Notes under the pieces: model-generated
What the model was told of the DNA's origin: nothing
Seen by the model: the letters and a program-made list of their open reading frames with translations, nothing else
Database searches by the model: none
Source of the DNA: Paenibacillus graminis
GTDB taxonomy: Bacteria > Bacillota > Bacilli > Paenibacillales > Paenibacillaceae
Length of the DNA: 64,000 nucleotides
Direction of reading: 5' to 3'
Assembly (NCBI RefSeq): GCF_000758705.1
Contig: NZ_CP009287.1
Coordinates: 2,046,001 to 2,110,000 of the forward strand
Position numbers and translations under genes: made by a program
In this document: positions 15,209-24,578 of the stretch, one piece after another
Layout of the letters: each line of letters begins with the position of its first letter
Numbering within the stretch: the stretch's first letter is position 1

Positions 15209-18034
15209 ATGGAAACCGCAACCTTTCCCTTTGAACAAATTGAATTGCAGCTGAATGAACGTGTGCAGGACCTGCTCTCCAGATTAACGCTGGATGAGAA
15301 GGTAAGCCTGATGCCCCAATATCAAGCAGCCATCGAGCGTTTAGGAGTAGGCGGCTATAAGCATGGTACGGAAGGGGCACACGGCATTTCCTGGCTGGGC
15401 GCAGCCACTTCTTTTCCCCAGCCTGGCGGATTGGCCTGCACTTGGAACCCGGAGCTGGTGCAGAAAATCGGTGAAGCGATTGGGGATGAAGCCAGAGCGT
15501 TTTACCGTAAAAATCCGACGGTGAATGGCCTGACTCTTTGGGCGCCTACAGTAGATATGGAGCGCGACCCGCGCTGGGGCAGAACGGAAGAGGCTTATGG
15601 CGAGGACCCCGTACTGACAGGCCGCCTCAGCACTGCACTGGTGAAGGGTATTCAAGGCGACCACCCCAAGTATTTGAAAGCGGTAGCAACGCTCAAGCAT
15701 TTCCTGGGTAATAACAATGAAATTGACCGTGGAGTAGCTTCGTCCAGCATAGATCCGCGCAATATGCGCGAGTATTATCTCGAAGCCTTCAAGCCTGCCT
15801 TCAAAGAGGGCGGCGCGCAGTCGATGATGACGGCGTACAACTCGGTGAACGGCGTTCCGGTGATTTTGCATCCGGCAGTCATGGAGATTGTGAAGGGCGA
15901 ATGGGAAATGGACGGTTTTATTGTAAGCGATGCCGGAGATTTGTTCGGGATTGTAAAAGATCATAAATATTACGAATCGTTCGCCCGGTCCATGGCAGAA
16001 TCGATCAAAAACGGCATCGACAGTGTGACAGAGGAAACGGAGGAAACGATTAAGGTTATTCATCAGGCGCTTAACGAAGGTCTGCTGACTGAGGGGGATC
16101 TGGACCGCGCGCTTTTCAATACATTCCGGGTCCGTTTCCGCCTGGGCGAGTTCGATCCTGAGGAAGGCAATCCGTACGCAGCCATTGACGATTCCGTCAT
16201 TCTCAGCCCGGAACACAGCAAGCTGTCCCTGGAAGCCGCGAAGCAGTCCATCGTCCTGCTGAAGAATGACAATGCTGCCCTTCCGCTCCGCTCAAAAGAG
16301 TTGTCCAAAGCCGCAGTCATTGGGCCACTGGCGGATGAAGCCTTCAGAGACTGGTACTCCGGCACTCTGGCTTATGGCGTGACTCCGCTGCAGGGTGTGA
16401 CCAAGAAGCTGGCCGGGAAGCAGGTTGTTTTTGAGAGCGGGGACGACCGCATTATTCTGACTTCGGCAGCCAGCGGCAAGGCCGTGGGAATGACTGGGGA
16501 AGAAGGAAGGCTGGCAGTGCTGCATGATGTGCCGGAGCGCGGAGAATTATTCCGCCATACGGCCTGGGGCTGGACGGCCCATACGCTGGAAGCCACCAGC
16601 CGGGGACAGTATGTAACATTGAACGATGCCGGCACCCTGACAGCTTCTGCGGATGAAATCTATGGCTGGTACGTGAAGGAATCGCTGAATCTGGTGCCGG
16701 AAGAAGGGGGGGCGGTCAGCCTGCGCACCTGGAATGACAAACTGATCTCAATTCGCGAAAAGGATGGCACCCTGCATGTTGGTGAACAGGATGCCAGTAC
16801 CGAAGCGCACACCTTCCACAAAAAGATTGTTGTAAACGGTGTAGAAGCTGCAGTCCAGGCGGCCAAAGCCGCAGAGGTCGCTGTCGTATTCGTCGGCAAC
16901 CATCCGCTGCTGAACGGCAAGGAAGAAATCGACCGTCCGGATATTGTGCTCCCGGAAGAGCAGGAACGTCTGGTCAAGGCAGTCTACGAAGCCAATCCCA
17001 ACACTGTAGTAGTTATTGTGGGCAGCTACCCGATTTCCTCCACATGGATTGATGAGAATATTCCGGCGGTGCTGTACACCTCCCACAGCGGTCAGGAGCT
17101 GGGCAACGCGGTAGCGGATGTTCTGTTCGGGGACTACAGCCCGTCGGGCAAACTCAATATGACCTGGTACCGTTCCGTGGATCAGCTTCCTGGCCTGATG
17201 GATTACGATATTATCAAAGGCAAAAGAACCTACATGTACTTTGACGGCGAGCCGCTGTATCCGTTCGGCCATGGGCTGACCTATGCGCAGGTGGCTTACC
17301 GCAATTTGTCGCTGGCGGAGCATGAGCTGCAGCCGGATGGAATAATTAACCTATCGGTGGAAGTTAAAAATACCGGTGCGGTGGAGAGCGACGAAGTGGT
17401 CCAGCTCTACATCCATGCCTTATCCTCCCGGGTGCAGCGTCCGCTCAAGCAGCTCATGGGTTTCGAGAAGATTCATCTTGCCGCCGGACAGATGCACACT
17501 GTTGCCTTCACTTTGCCGGTGGCCGGGCTGGCCTTCTGGGATGTGACGCGGGAGCAGTACTGTGTGGAATCCGGTGATTACGAGGTCATCATTGGCCGTT
17601 CCTCGGGCGATATTCAACTGACCGGACGCGTGTATGTGCAGGGCGATACTGTTCCGCCGCGTAATTTGTATGCTACAGTCAAAGCCGAGAACTACGATGA
17701 CTATGAAAAAGTGTACCTGGATGAGTGCAAAGCGGGCGGCGCATCCATTCACCCGGCAGCGGACGGAGCCTGGATCGCCTTCAAGGATGCGGATTTCGCA
17801 CAGGGTGCAGTCGAGTTCCAAGGGCTTGTATCCTCGGCCACAGGCGGTAGTCTGGAGATCCGGACCGGAGGCCGTACTGGGAAATTGGCAGGTACGCTGG
17901 AGATTCCGGCAGGCAGTGCAACCCAGGAGTGGAAAAGCCTGTCCGTTCTTGTCGGCATTGAAGCCGGAAATACGGATGTTTATTTGATCTTCAGCGGTGA
18001 GGTTCTGCTGAGCCGTTTCCATTTTAGCGCATAG
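15209..18034 (+). CDS. Glycoside hydrolase family 3 with C-terminal CBM6-like domain
   Basis: 941 aa from ATG 15209 (AAAGGAGTG site). The GH3 N-terminal barrel has KHFLGNN and the nucleophile Asp241 in IVSDAGD. A C-terminal alpha/beta sandwich follows, but with an inserted beta-rich region of about 130 residues (about 410-540). A fibronectin-III-like domain (about 700-800, LSVEVKNTGAVESDEVVQLYI) and a CBM6-like module (about 825-941, AENYDDYE start) complete it. No signal peptide, so it probably acts on imported oligosaccharides. Beta-glucosidase or beta-xylosidase is likely; specificity is open. Confidence 0.9.
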   Translation: METATFPFEQIELQLNERVQDLLSRLTLDEKVSLMPQYQAAIERLGVGGYKHGTEGAHGISWLGAATSFPQPGGLACTWNPELVQKIGEAIGDEARAFYRKNPTVNGLTLWAPTVDMERDPRWGRTEEAYGEDPVLTGRLSTALVKGIQGDHPKYLKAVATLKHFLGNNNEIDRGVASSSIDPRNMREYYLEAFKPAFKEGGAQSMMTAYNSVNGVPVILHPAVMEIVKGEWEMDGFIVSDAGDLFGIVKDHKYYESFARSMAESIKNGIDSVTEETEETIKVIHQALNEGLLTEGDLDRALFNTFRVRFRLGEFDPEEGNPYAAIDDSVILSPEHSKLSLEAAKQSIVLLKNDNAALPLRSKELSKAAVIGPLADEAFRDWYSGTLAYGVTPLQGVTKKLAGKQVVFESGDDRIILTSAASGKAVGMTGEEGRLAVLHDVPERGELFRHTAWGWTAHTLEATSRGQYVTLNDAGTLTASADEIYGWYVKESLNLVPEEGGAVSLRTWNDKLISIREKDGTLHVGEQDASTEAHTFHKKIVVNGVEAAVQAAKAAEVAVVFVGNHPLLNGKEEIDRPDIVLPEEQERLVKAVYEANPNTVVVIVGSYPISSTWIDENIPAVLYTSHSGQELGNAVADVLFGDYSPSGKLNMTWYRSVDQLPGLMDYDIIKGKRTYMYFDGEPLYPFGHGLTYAQVAYRNLSLAEHELQPDGIINLSVEVKNTGAVESDEVVQLYIHALSSRVQRPLKQLMGFEKIHLAAGQMHTVAFTLPVAGLAFWDVTREQYCVESGDYEVIIGRSSGDIQLTGRVYVQGDTVPPRNLYATVKAENYDDYEKVYLDECKAGGASIHPAADGAWIAFKDADFAQGAVEFQGLVSSATGGSLEIRTGGRTGKLAGTLEIPAGSATQEWKSLSVLVGIEAGNTDVYLIFSGEVLLSRFHFSA

Positions 18035-18196
18035 AATGAAATACAGCATGGCCCTGGATGTTCTGAGGATTGGGCGTTGATTGTATGGTGGATGGTGATT
18101 TCCAGGGGTTCAGAACGTACGAGGAGATCTGGAACGGGGCAGTTAAAGTCTACGAATGCAGGTTTCGTGGCGGGTTGATTCAATGATCTTGCCTAA

Positions 18197-18233
18197 AAGA
18201 ACCCGCTGGCCGCACTTGGCCAGCGGGTTCTTA
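18197..18233. terminator. Bidirectional terminator
   Basis: AGAACCCGCTGGCC paired with GGCCAGCGGGTTCTT around GCACTT, with A- and T-rich flanks on both sides. It separates the converging GH3 and Gly/His-rich genes. Confidence 0.8.
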
Positions 18234-18244
18234 AGTCCACGGAC

Positions 18245-18634
18245 TCAGTCTCCGCCGCCACCGCCGCCATCTCCGCCGCCGCCGCCGGAATCGCCGCCAC
18301 CAAAACCTCCGCTGTCGTGGCCTCCGCTATGGCCTCCGCTATGGCCGCCGCCATCCCAGCCGCCATGATTGCCATGTCCGCTGCCCCAGCTGCTACCGCC
18401 GTGGCTATGATTGTTGTGGCTGCCATTACCGTTGTTCCCGTCATGATGAGGATGGCCGGAATGATGTTTTTGACTGTCTCCCGGGGTGAGGTCCGCTCCG
18501 TTTCCTGTGAAGAAGAAGCTATCGGCGGAATCATTCCTGCTTCTCCCGCTGGTGCCGCGTTTGTTGTTATCTCTCAGAATGGCCTTAGCGACGATATAAA
18601 CGAACACTACAATAAAAATGATGCCAATACCCAA
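18245..18634 (-). CDS. Small Gly/His-rich membrane-anchored protein
   Basis: 129 aa from TTG 18634 with AGGAGGG six bases upstream. One N-terminal membrane helix (about residues 2-18), a short basic stretch, then a tail rich in Gly, His, Ser and Asp (about 55-129) ending in poly-Gly/Asp runs. The His/Asp-rich disordered tail could bind metal ions, or reflect simple-sequence expansion. Function unknown; similar low-complexity tails occur in many unrelated Firmicute proteins. Confidence 0.65.
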   Translation of the reverse strand: MGIGIIFIVVFVYIVAKAILRDNNKRGTSGRSRNDSADSFFFTGNGADLTPGDSQKHHSGHPHHDGNNGNGSHNNHSHGGSSWGSGHGNHGGWDGGGHSGGHSGGHDSGGFGGGDSGGGGGDGGGGGGD

Positions 18635-18742
18635 TCCTATCCCTCCTAAATTTAAGGTCTCTTACCAGAATTGTACCATAATCTATTGCAGACATGCCTC
18701 TGTCTTCTGCGGAGAGCGTTGCAGAAACGACACAACGGCGTG

Positions 18743-18866
18743 GTGACGAGTGAGAGAGGTTAGGTGACGAGTGAGAGATGTTTGGTGATCAGTAGAAAGG
18801 TTTGGTGATCAGTAGAAAGGTTAGGTTATCAGTGAGAGAGGTTAGGTGACCAGTGAGAGAAAAAGG
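18743..18866. repeat. Imperfect tandem repeat of about 20-21 bp, 6 units
   Basis: Units of the type GTGACGAGTGAGAGAGGTTA with variants (TGATCAGTAGAAAGG), six in a row. The rest of the spacer to 19034 shows no gene. Confidence 0.75.
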
Positions 18867-19033
18867 GCCATCGCAAACCTTCACAGACAGGTGAGGAAAA
18901 AAAACTGCGTAGATTTCACAAGTTTGATTGCATATTGTGCAATAGATGTATCTCCAGCTGAACTTGAAAGTGGATTGAAGTAGAGAAATCGAATAGAAGT
19001 CAGCCCCGGCCCCCGGCCAAGTCTTGTTACCTG

Positions 19034-20308
19034 TCAGGTAATCCCCCGGTCATGCCGGAACTCCCTGGGGGTGATGCCGGTATATTTCTTGAATACTTTG
19101 GTGAAATAGCTCTGGTCGTTAAAATGCAGCCGGGTAGCGATATCCGACAGGCTGATCCCTGGCCACTCCATCAGGCGTTTGGCCTCCTCGATCCGTTCCC
19201 GCTGGATGTATTCGCTGACGGCAAGGCCCGTTTCTTTCTTGAACAGCTGGGAGAGGTAGCTGGCATTCAGCCCGGCAACTCCGGCAAGCTTGCTCAAAGT
19301 AAGCTCTTCATACAGATGGTTGAAAATATAATTCTGGCACAGCGCAGAGGTGCGGGACAGCTTGGACCTGCGGTTATCCTTCACATGATCGGCGAATTCG
19401 CACAGGGCCGCAAGCTGGGCACGGTCCACCGCCGGAATATCCTGCAGTTCCTCAATATGCTGAATATGAAAATCACTCAGCGTGTAAGCGATCTCCCAGA
19501 ACAGTCCTCCGTCAATGGCCGCACGGGTGGCCAGGGTAATGGAGGAGATGGCGAGATTTTTTTTGCTGCGCAGCTGGCTTTTCCTGGAGAGCAGCCCGTA
19601 TTGGTCTTCGTTGAAGCTGGCATGTGTCTGCAGCAGCCCGCTCTTGTCTCCGTTGCGGATATGCCGGAACAGCTCGCGCTCTTGGCTCGGATCATGGTGC
19701 AGCCAGGTGTTCTCCCGCCGGTAGGACAGATTCAGATCAGGTGTGCTGTCCCTCAGCTGCGCAGGTTGAAGCAGTGTCGAATCGAGCAGCAGCTCGCTGA
19801 CGGACAGGGTCCGGCCGGTGGCCAGCGTATACAGCAGGATGGCCGCATGGCACAGCCGCATCCGGTCCAGTGCGGGCAGACGGCGGTAATATTGCAGCCA
19901 GGCCTCCTGTTCTCCAGGAGGAGTGTTGTGGTCACGCAGCAGGGTGCCCGCATTTTCTTCGGTCAGGGGAGCGTACAGCGAAGGGCCGATGACGACGGCC
20001 CCACTCTGCTCCAGCTCTCCGCATAGAGGGAGAATGATGAAATTCTCCAGGTAAGCCGTTGTGCAGATTCGCGGAAAAGCAGCGGTTCTTGAATCATTCC
20101 GGCTGCCTGCTGCAGCTTGAATCCTTTCCAGAACTTCCGCCGGAAGCCCTTGGATGCCTTCGACCGGAGGCCGGGTGTGGCCAAACGGATGCAGTGCCTG
20201 CACTGTTTCGCCTTTCGGATTCAGCCAGGTGACCGGCAGCCGATAAGCCTCGTACAGCAGCCTGCATATATAAGGAATCCGTTCATGATCTTCCAGATGC
20301 TCCAGCAT
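19034..20308 (-). CDS. AraC family transcriptional regulator
   Basis: 424 aa. The C-terminal 100 residues hold two HTH motifs ([21 protein letters not shown] and [22 protein letters not shown]) and the AraC signature end ITPREFRHD. The N-terminal 300 residues are a long, Leu-rich region without a recognised sensor domain, as in a Paenibacillus-type group of AraC regulators. Divergent from the GH3 gene at 20422 with a short 113-bp spacer, so regulation of that enzyme and perhaps of the whole glycan locus is likely. Confidence 0.87.
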   Translation of the reverse strand: MLEHLEDHERIPYICRLLYEAYRLPVTWLNPKGETVQALHPFGHTRPPVEGIQGLPAEVLERIQAAAGSRNDSRTAAFPRICTTAYLENFIILPLCGELEQSGAVVIGPSLYAPLTEENAGTLLRDHNTPPGEQEAWLQYYRRLPALDRMRLCHAAILLYTLATGRTLSVSELLLDSTLLQPAQLRDSTPDLNLSYRRENTWLHHDPSQERELFRHIRNGDKSGLLQTHASFNEDQYGLLSRKSQLRSKKNLAISSITLATRAAIDGGLFWEIAYTLSDFHIQHIEELQDIPAVDRAQLAALCEFADHVKDNRRSKLSRTSALCQNYIFNHLYEELTLSKLAGVAGLNASYLSQLFKKETGLAVSEYIQRERIEEAKRLMEWPGISLSDIATRLHFNDQSYFTKVFKKYTGITPREFRHDRGIT

Positions 20309-20394
20309 GTTTCCTCATCCTTTACCCAATGAAAATACCAAGAATACAATTATTCTGCCATAAATCTGCCGGAAAGTATATTAGAATGGGAAAA

Positions 20395-20409
20395 AAGAAA
20401 GCACTTTCA
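20395..20409 (+). promoter_or_regulatory. Weak cre-like site
   Basis: AAGAAAGCACTTTCA matches the cre consensus with two mismatches and is partly palindromic. It lies 13 bp before the GH3 start, overlapping its ribosome-site region. Confidence 0.35.
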
Positions 20410-20421
20410 AGGAGGTTCCCC

Positions 20422-22689
20422 ATGACTATTGACATTCGACATCTCATTTCGCAATTGACGCTTGAAGAGAAGGCCGCTCTCTGCTCGGGTCTTGATTTCT
20501 GGCATACCCAAGGAGTTGAACGGCTGGGCATCCCGTCTGTGATGATGACAGATGGTCCGCATGGCCTGCGCAAACAGGCGGAGAGCGCAGACCATCTGGG
20601 TCTTCATAACAGTGTGCCTGCCACCTGTTTTCCTTCGGCGGCAGGACTTGCTTCTTCCTGGAACCGGCAGCTGATCCGCCGGGTCGGTGAAGCGCTGGGC
20701 AGGGAATGCCAGGCTGAGGATGTGGCCGTTCTGCTGGGGCCAGGCACCAATATCAAACGTTCCCCGCTGAACGGGCGGAATTTTGAATATTTTTCCGAAG
20801 ATCCATATTTGTCTTCGGAGATGGCTGCGAGTCATATTCAGGGAGTACAGAGCCAGGGTGTGGGCACATCGCTGAAGCATTTTGCCGCCAATAACCAGGA
20901 GCACCGCAGAATGTCCACCGATGCCGTGATTGATGAACGGACGCTGCGGGAAATTTATCTGGCGAGCTTCGAAGGGGCAGTGAAACAAGCCCAGCCATGG
21001 AGCGTTATGTGCTCTTACAACCGGGTAAACGGAGAATATGCTTCGGAAAGCGAAACGCTGCTGACACGGATTCTCCGGGATGAGTGGGGGTTTGAAGGTT
21101 TCGTAGTGTCCGACTGGGGGGCTGTGAACGAGCGGGTGAAGGCGCTGCAGGCCGGGCTTGAGCTGGAGATGCCATCAAGCGGAGGGATCGGCGGTGCCAA
21201 AATCATTGCCGCCGTGAACAGCGGCGAGCTGTCCATGGAGACGCTGGACCTTGCGGTGGAGCGGCTGCTTAGCTTTATTTACAAACGGGTGGAGAACCGT
21301 CAAGAGAACCTCTCGTTTGAGCCGGGCGAACACCACCTTCTGGCGCGTGAGGTGGCCAGGGAAAGCATGGTGCTGCTGAAGAATGAAGGCAGCCTTCTGC
21401 CGCTGGCTCCGCAAGGCACGCTTGCCATCATCGGTGAGTTCGCGAAGAAGCCGCGTTATCAGGGGGGCGGCAGCTCGCATGTGAATCCGACGAAGCTGGA
21501 TGATGCCTTTGCGGAGCTGCAGGCGGTGGCGGGGGAGGCAACAAGCTTCCTGTATGCGCAGGGTTATGAGCTGGGCAGCGATGAGGTGAACGAAGACCTT
21601 CTGCGTGAAGCGCGCGATACAGCCGCCAAGTCGGATGCCGCAGTGCTGTTCCTTGGACTGCCGGACAGATACGAGTCGGAGGGGTATGACCGCAGCCATC
21701 TGTCCCTGCCCGCAAGCCATATCGCACTGATCGGGGCGGTGGCTCAGGTGCAGGAAAACATTATCGTGGTGCTGAGCAACGGTTCCCCGGTGGAAATGCC
21801 CTGGATCGGCAAGACGAAGGCGGTTCTGGAAGGCTACCTGGGCGGGCAGGCCTTCGGCGGGGCGGTTGCCGACCTGCTCTTTGGCGTGGTGAGTCCAAGC
21901 GGGAAACTGGCCGAAACGTTCCCGGTGAAGCTAAGCGACAACCCGTCGTTCCTGAATTTCCCCGGTGAAGGCGACAAGGTGGAGTACAAGGAAGGGGTGT
22001 TCGTCGGCTATCGCTACTATGACAAAAAAGAAATGGAGCCGCTGTTCCCGTTCGGCTTCGGCCTGAGCTATACCGAATTCGAATATAGCGGCTTGGTGCT
22101 GGATAAAACCAGCATACGCGATACAGACACCGTTCAGGTCACCGTAACTGTGAAGAATACCGGCAGCCGGACCGGACAGGAGATCGTCCAGCTCTATGTG
22201 GGTGACGTGGAGAGCAGCGTCATCCGTCCGCTCCAGGAGCTGAAAGGCTTCCAGAAGGTAGAACTGCAGCCCGGAGAGGCGCGCGGGGTTTCTTTTACAC
22301 TGGATAAACGCGCCTTTGCCTATTACAATGTGCAGCTTGGCGAATGGCATGTCGAGAGCGGAGCCTTCCGGATTGGGGTCGGCGCTTCTTCCCGCGATAT
22401 CCGTCTGAGCGCTTCCCTTGAAGTGGCTTCCACAACGGAGATTCCAGTGAGCTTCCACCGCAATTCGACAGTCGGGGATCTGCTGGACAATCCGCTTACG
22501 GCAGAGCGCGCGAAGAAATTCAGCAGTATTTTCGGACTTGAAAGTGCGATGGAGGATAATCCGGAAATGTTCGTGGCGATGATGAAATATATGCCGCTGC
22601 GGGCTATGATCGGCTTCGGGCAGGGGAAATACACCGAAGAGGATTTGGCTCAGGATCTGCGCGAGCTGAATGCACTGGCGGCGAAATAA
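20422..22689 (+). CDS. Glycoside hydrolase family 3, beta-glucosidase type
   Basis: 755 aa from ATG 20422 (AAGGAGG six bases upstream). N-terminal barrel with [18 protein letters not shown] (acid/ligand region) and nucleophile Asp231 in VVSDWGA. Then the alpha/beta sandwich ([16 protein letters not shown]), a FN3-like domain ([19 protein letters not shown]) and a helical tail of about 75 residues. This order and length fit the intracellular beta-glucosidases of the BglB/thermostable type that cleave cellobiose, gentiobiose or other beta-glucosides. No signal peptide. Divergent AraC gene suggests inducer control. Confidence 0.91.
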   Translation: MTIDIRHLISQLTLEEKAALCSGLDFWHTQGVERLGIPSVMMTDGPHGLRKQAESADHLGLHNSVPATCFPSAAGLASSWNRQLIRRVGEALGRECQAEDVAVLLGPGTNIKRSPLNGRNFEYFSEDPYLSSEMAASHIQGVQSQGVGTSLKHFAANNQEHRRMSTDAVIDERTLREIYLASFEGAVKQAQPWSVMCSYNRVNGEYASESETLLTRILRDEWGFEGFVVSDWGAVNERVKALQAGLELEMPSSGGIGGAKIIAAVNSGELSMETLDLAVERLLSFIYKRVENRQENLSFEPGEHHLLAREVARESMVLLKNEGSLLPLAPQGTLAIIGEFAKKPRYQGGGSSHVNPTKLDDAFAELQAVAGEATSFLYAQGYELGSDEVNEDLLREARDTAAKSDAAVLFLGLPDRYESEGYDRSHLSLPASHIALIGAVAQVQENIIVVLSNGSPVEMPWIGKTKAVLEGYLGGQAFGGAVADLLFGVVSPSGKLAETFPVKLSDNPSFLNFPGEGDKVEYKEGVFVGYRYYDKKEMEPLFPFGFGLSYTEFEYSGLVLDKTSIRDTDTVQVTVTVKNTGSRTGQEIVQLYVGDVESSVIRPLQELKGFQKVELQPGEARGVSFTLDKRAFAYYNVQLGEWHVESGAFRIGVGASSRDIRLSASLEVASTTEIPVSFHRNSTVGDLLDNPLTAERAKKFSSIFGLESAMEDNPEMFVAMMKYMPLRAMIGFGQGKYTEEDLAQDLRELNALAAK

Positions 22690-22742
22690 CAACCGGCAGC
22701 AGCAGAGCATTAACGGCTAGGGAACTTGATTAGGATTGTATA

Positions 22743-22782
22743 AAAAAAGGCAGCAGCCCTGACCCGGGTTTGCTGCCTTTTG
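22743..22782. terminator. Terminator after GH3
   Basis: AAAAGGCAGCA paired with TGCTGCCTTTT around a CCC-rich loop, A-run before and T-run within; works in both directions in principle. Confidence 0.8.
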
Positions 22783-22844
22783 GATGACCTGCCGGAGAGG
22801 AACTCGAGATTATGAAAGATATTAACAGGAGCAAGGTTAAAATA

Positions 22845-22914
22845 GTCCAATTCCAGATTGCTGAATTGTCCAATACATCAGCGATACACTCAAGGTATAA
22901 TGAAAGCGTAATCA
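22845..22914 (+). promoter_or_regulatory. GH30 promoter: two GTCCAAT boxes, -10 and cre
   Basis: GTCCAAT at 22845-22851 and 22868-22874 (23 bp apart), TATAAT at 22896-22901, and a perfect cre, ATGAAAGCGTAATCA, at 22900-22914. There is no good -35, so an activator bound to the boxes probably recruits polymerase. The same four elements with the same spacing precede the ABC transporter gene at 27789. Confidence 0.75.
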
Positions 22915-22991
22915 TAATTATAGTGGGGCATACCTGAGAAAGAAGTTTCCGGTAAGCCTGCTGAATTCTTAAGCTCACATGGAGGGTACAA

Positions 22992-24350
22992 ATGATGACG
23001 GATATAAATCTCAAATGGTATTCCAGCACAGAGCAGGCGCCTTGGACCGAGCGTCAGGTGCCGGAGGCGAGAGTACCGGGAACGGAGGAAGCGGCACCGG
23101 CCAATCTGACGGTTACGGATGACAGCTACCAGACGCTGGAAGGCTTCGGCGGCTGCTTCAATGAACTGGGCTATGCCGCACTGGGCCAGCTGCCGGATGA
23201 TGAACGGGCCAGAGTGATGTATGACTTGTTCCATCCCGAGGGAGAACAGCGCTTCAGCATCTGCCGGCTGCCGATCGGAGCCAGCGATTATGCGCTGGAC
23301 TGGTACAGCCTGAACGAAACGGATGGCGATTACGCGATGGAGCATTTCTCCATTGAGCGGGACCGGCAGCTGCTGATTCCCTATATCAAGGAAGCTCTGG
23401 CGCTGAACCCGGAGCTCCAATTATTCGCTTCTCCCTGGAGTCCGCCAACGTGGATGAAATTTCCCAAGGCGTATAATTACGGCACGCTCCGCTGGGAGCC
23501 GGAGATTCTGGCTGCTTATGCCCTCTATTTCGTGAAGTTCGTAGAGGCCTACAGGGCAGAGGGCATTACCATACATCAGGTGCATGTGCAAAATGAAGTG
23601 GTCGCCGACCAGAAGTTCCCTTCCTGTGTCTGGACCGGGGAGCAGCTGAAGATTTTCATCCGCGATTATCTCGGACCGGCGTTCGAGCAGCATGGGCTGG
23701 ATACGGAAATCTGGCTCGGCACGATCAACGCCCCGGAGCCGTGGGATGAATGGCTGAAGAAGAAGTCCAGCGATCATGATGCTTTTGCCGGGGTGGTGCT
23801 TGGTGATCCGGAAGCCTATAAATATGTTAAGGGCGTCGGCTACCAGTGGGCAGGCAAACATGCCATTCAGCGTACGGTGCAGAGCTACCCTGAACTGCGC
23901 TATATGCAGACGGAGAATGAATGCGGCGACGGGGAGAATACCTGGTTTTACGCCAAATATATTTTTGGCATGTATCAGCACTATTTTATGAACGGAGTCA
24001 ACGCCTATATCTACTGGAATATGGCGCTTGCCCCCAAAGGGCGCAGCACCTGGGGCTGGGAGCAGAACTCTATGCTGACCATTGATCCTGCCTCCAGGCA
24101 GGCTATCCTCAACCCGGAGTATTTTGTGATGAAGCATTTCACCCGCTACGCCGTGCCGGGTTCGGTAAGGGTGGGGCTGAGGGGGCCGTGGAGCGGACAT
24201 GCTGTCGCTTTCCGCACACCGGAGGGCCGGCTGACGCTGGTTATCGCCAACCCTTATATGGAGGCACGGATGCTGCATTTGCGCAGCGGGTCATCGCTGT
24301 ACTCCTTTGAGCTTGAAGCAGAATCCTTTCATACTTTAGTGCTGGGTTAA
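22992..24350 (+). CDS. Glycoside hydrolase family 30 (glucosylceramidase/beta-1,6-glucanase type)
   Basis: 452 aa. Typical GH30 elements: LEGFGGCFNELG at about 49-60, the SPWSPPTWMK strand, general acid/base Glu202 in HVQNEVVA, nucleophile Glu308 in MQTENECG, and a C-terminal beta domain flanking the barrel. No signal peptide is present, so it acts inside the cell on imported glycosides. Known GH30 activities include beta-glucosylceramidase, beta-1,6-glucanase, beta-xylosidase and beta-fucosidase; which one applies is not decided here. Shares its promoter design with the ABC importer, so it probably acts on that importer's cargo. Confidence 0.9.
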   Translation: MMTDINLKWYSSTEQAPWTERQVPEARVPGTEEAAPANLTVTDDSYQTLEGFGGCFNELGYAALGQLPDDERARVMYDLFHPEGEQRFSICRLPIGASDYALDWYSLNETDGDYAMEHFSIERDRQLLIPYIKEALALNPELQLFASPWSPPTWMKFPKAYNYGTLRWEPEILAAYALYFVKFVEAYRAEGITIHQVHVQNEVVADQKFPSCVWTGEQLKIFIRDYLGPAFEQHGLDTEIWLGTINAPEPWDEWLKKKSSDHDAFAGVVLGDPEAYKYVKGVGYQWAGKHAIQRTVQSYPELRYMQTENECGDGENTWFYAKYIFGMYQHYFMNGVNAYIYWNMALAPKGRSTWGWEQNSMLTIDPASRQAILNPEYFVMKHFTRYAVPGSVRVGLRGPWSGHAVAFRTPEGRLTLVIANPYMEARMLHLRSGSSLYSFELEAESFHTLVLG

Positions 24351-24375
24351 GCTCAGCGTAGCTTTATTCCAAATG

Positions 24376-24411
24376 AACTAACGTCCGGAAATAGCGGGGC
24401 GTTAGTTTTTT
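24376..24411 (+). terminator. Terminator after GH30
   Basis: AACTAACG paired with CGTTAGTT around a GC-rich loop, followed by TTTTTT. Confidence 0.8.
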
Positions 24412-24468
24412 GCTAAAATATAAGAATTTATATGCTTCACGCAATAAATTATCCTTCTATTTCTCGCT

Positions 24469-24508
24469 GAAACGGTATCGTCCTTTAAAAGGACGGCAAA
24501 GCCGTTTC
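24469..24508. other. Nested stem-loop upstream of the YesM-like kinase
   Basis: Outer stem GAAACGG / CCGTTTC and inner stem CGTCCTT / AAGGACG form one extended hairpin. No T-run follows, so it is more a leader structure or a short dispersed palindrome than a terminator. Confidence 0.55.
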
Positions 24509-24578
24509 TGCTTGCTATATATTCCATTCTGCCTTGGGATACACTACGGCAAGAGATGCAAAGGGGCTGGAGTGCACA

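Noticed and set aside
15341..16216. Large minus-strand frame of 291 codons inside the GH3 gene
   Set aside because: Opposite strand of a well-supported gene with high GC at third positions; no motif or ribosome site.
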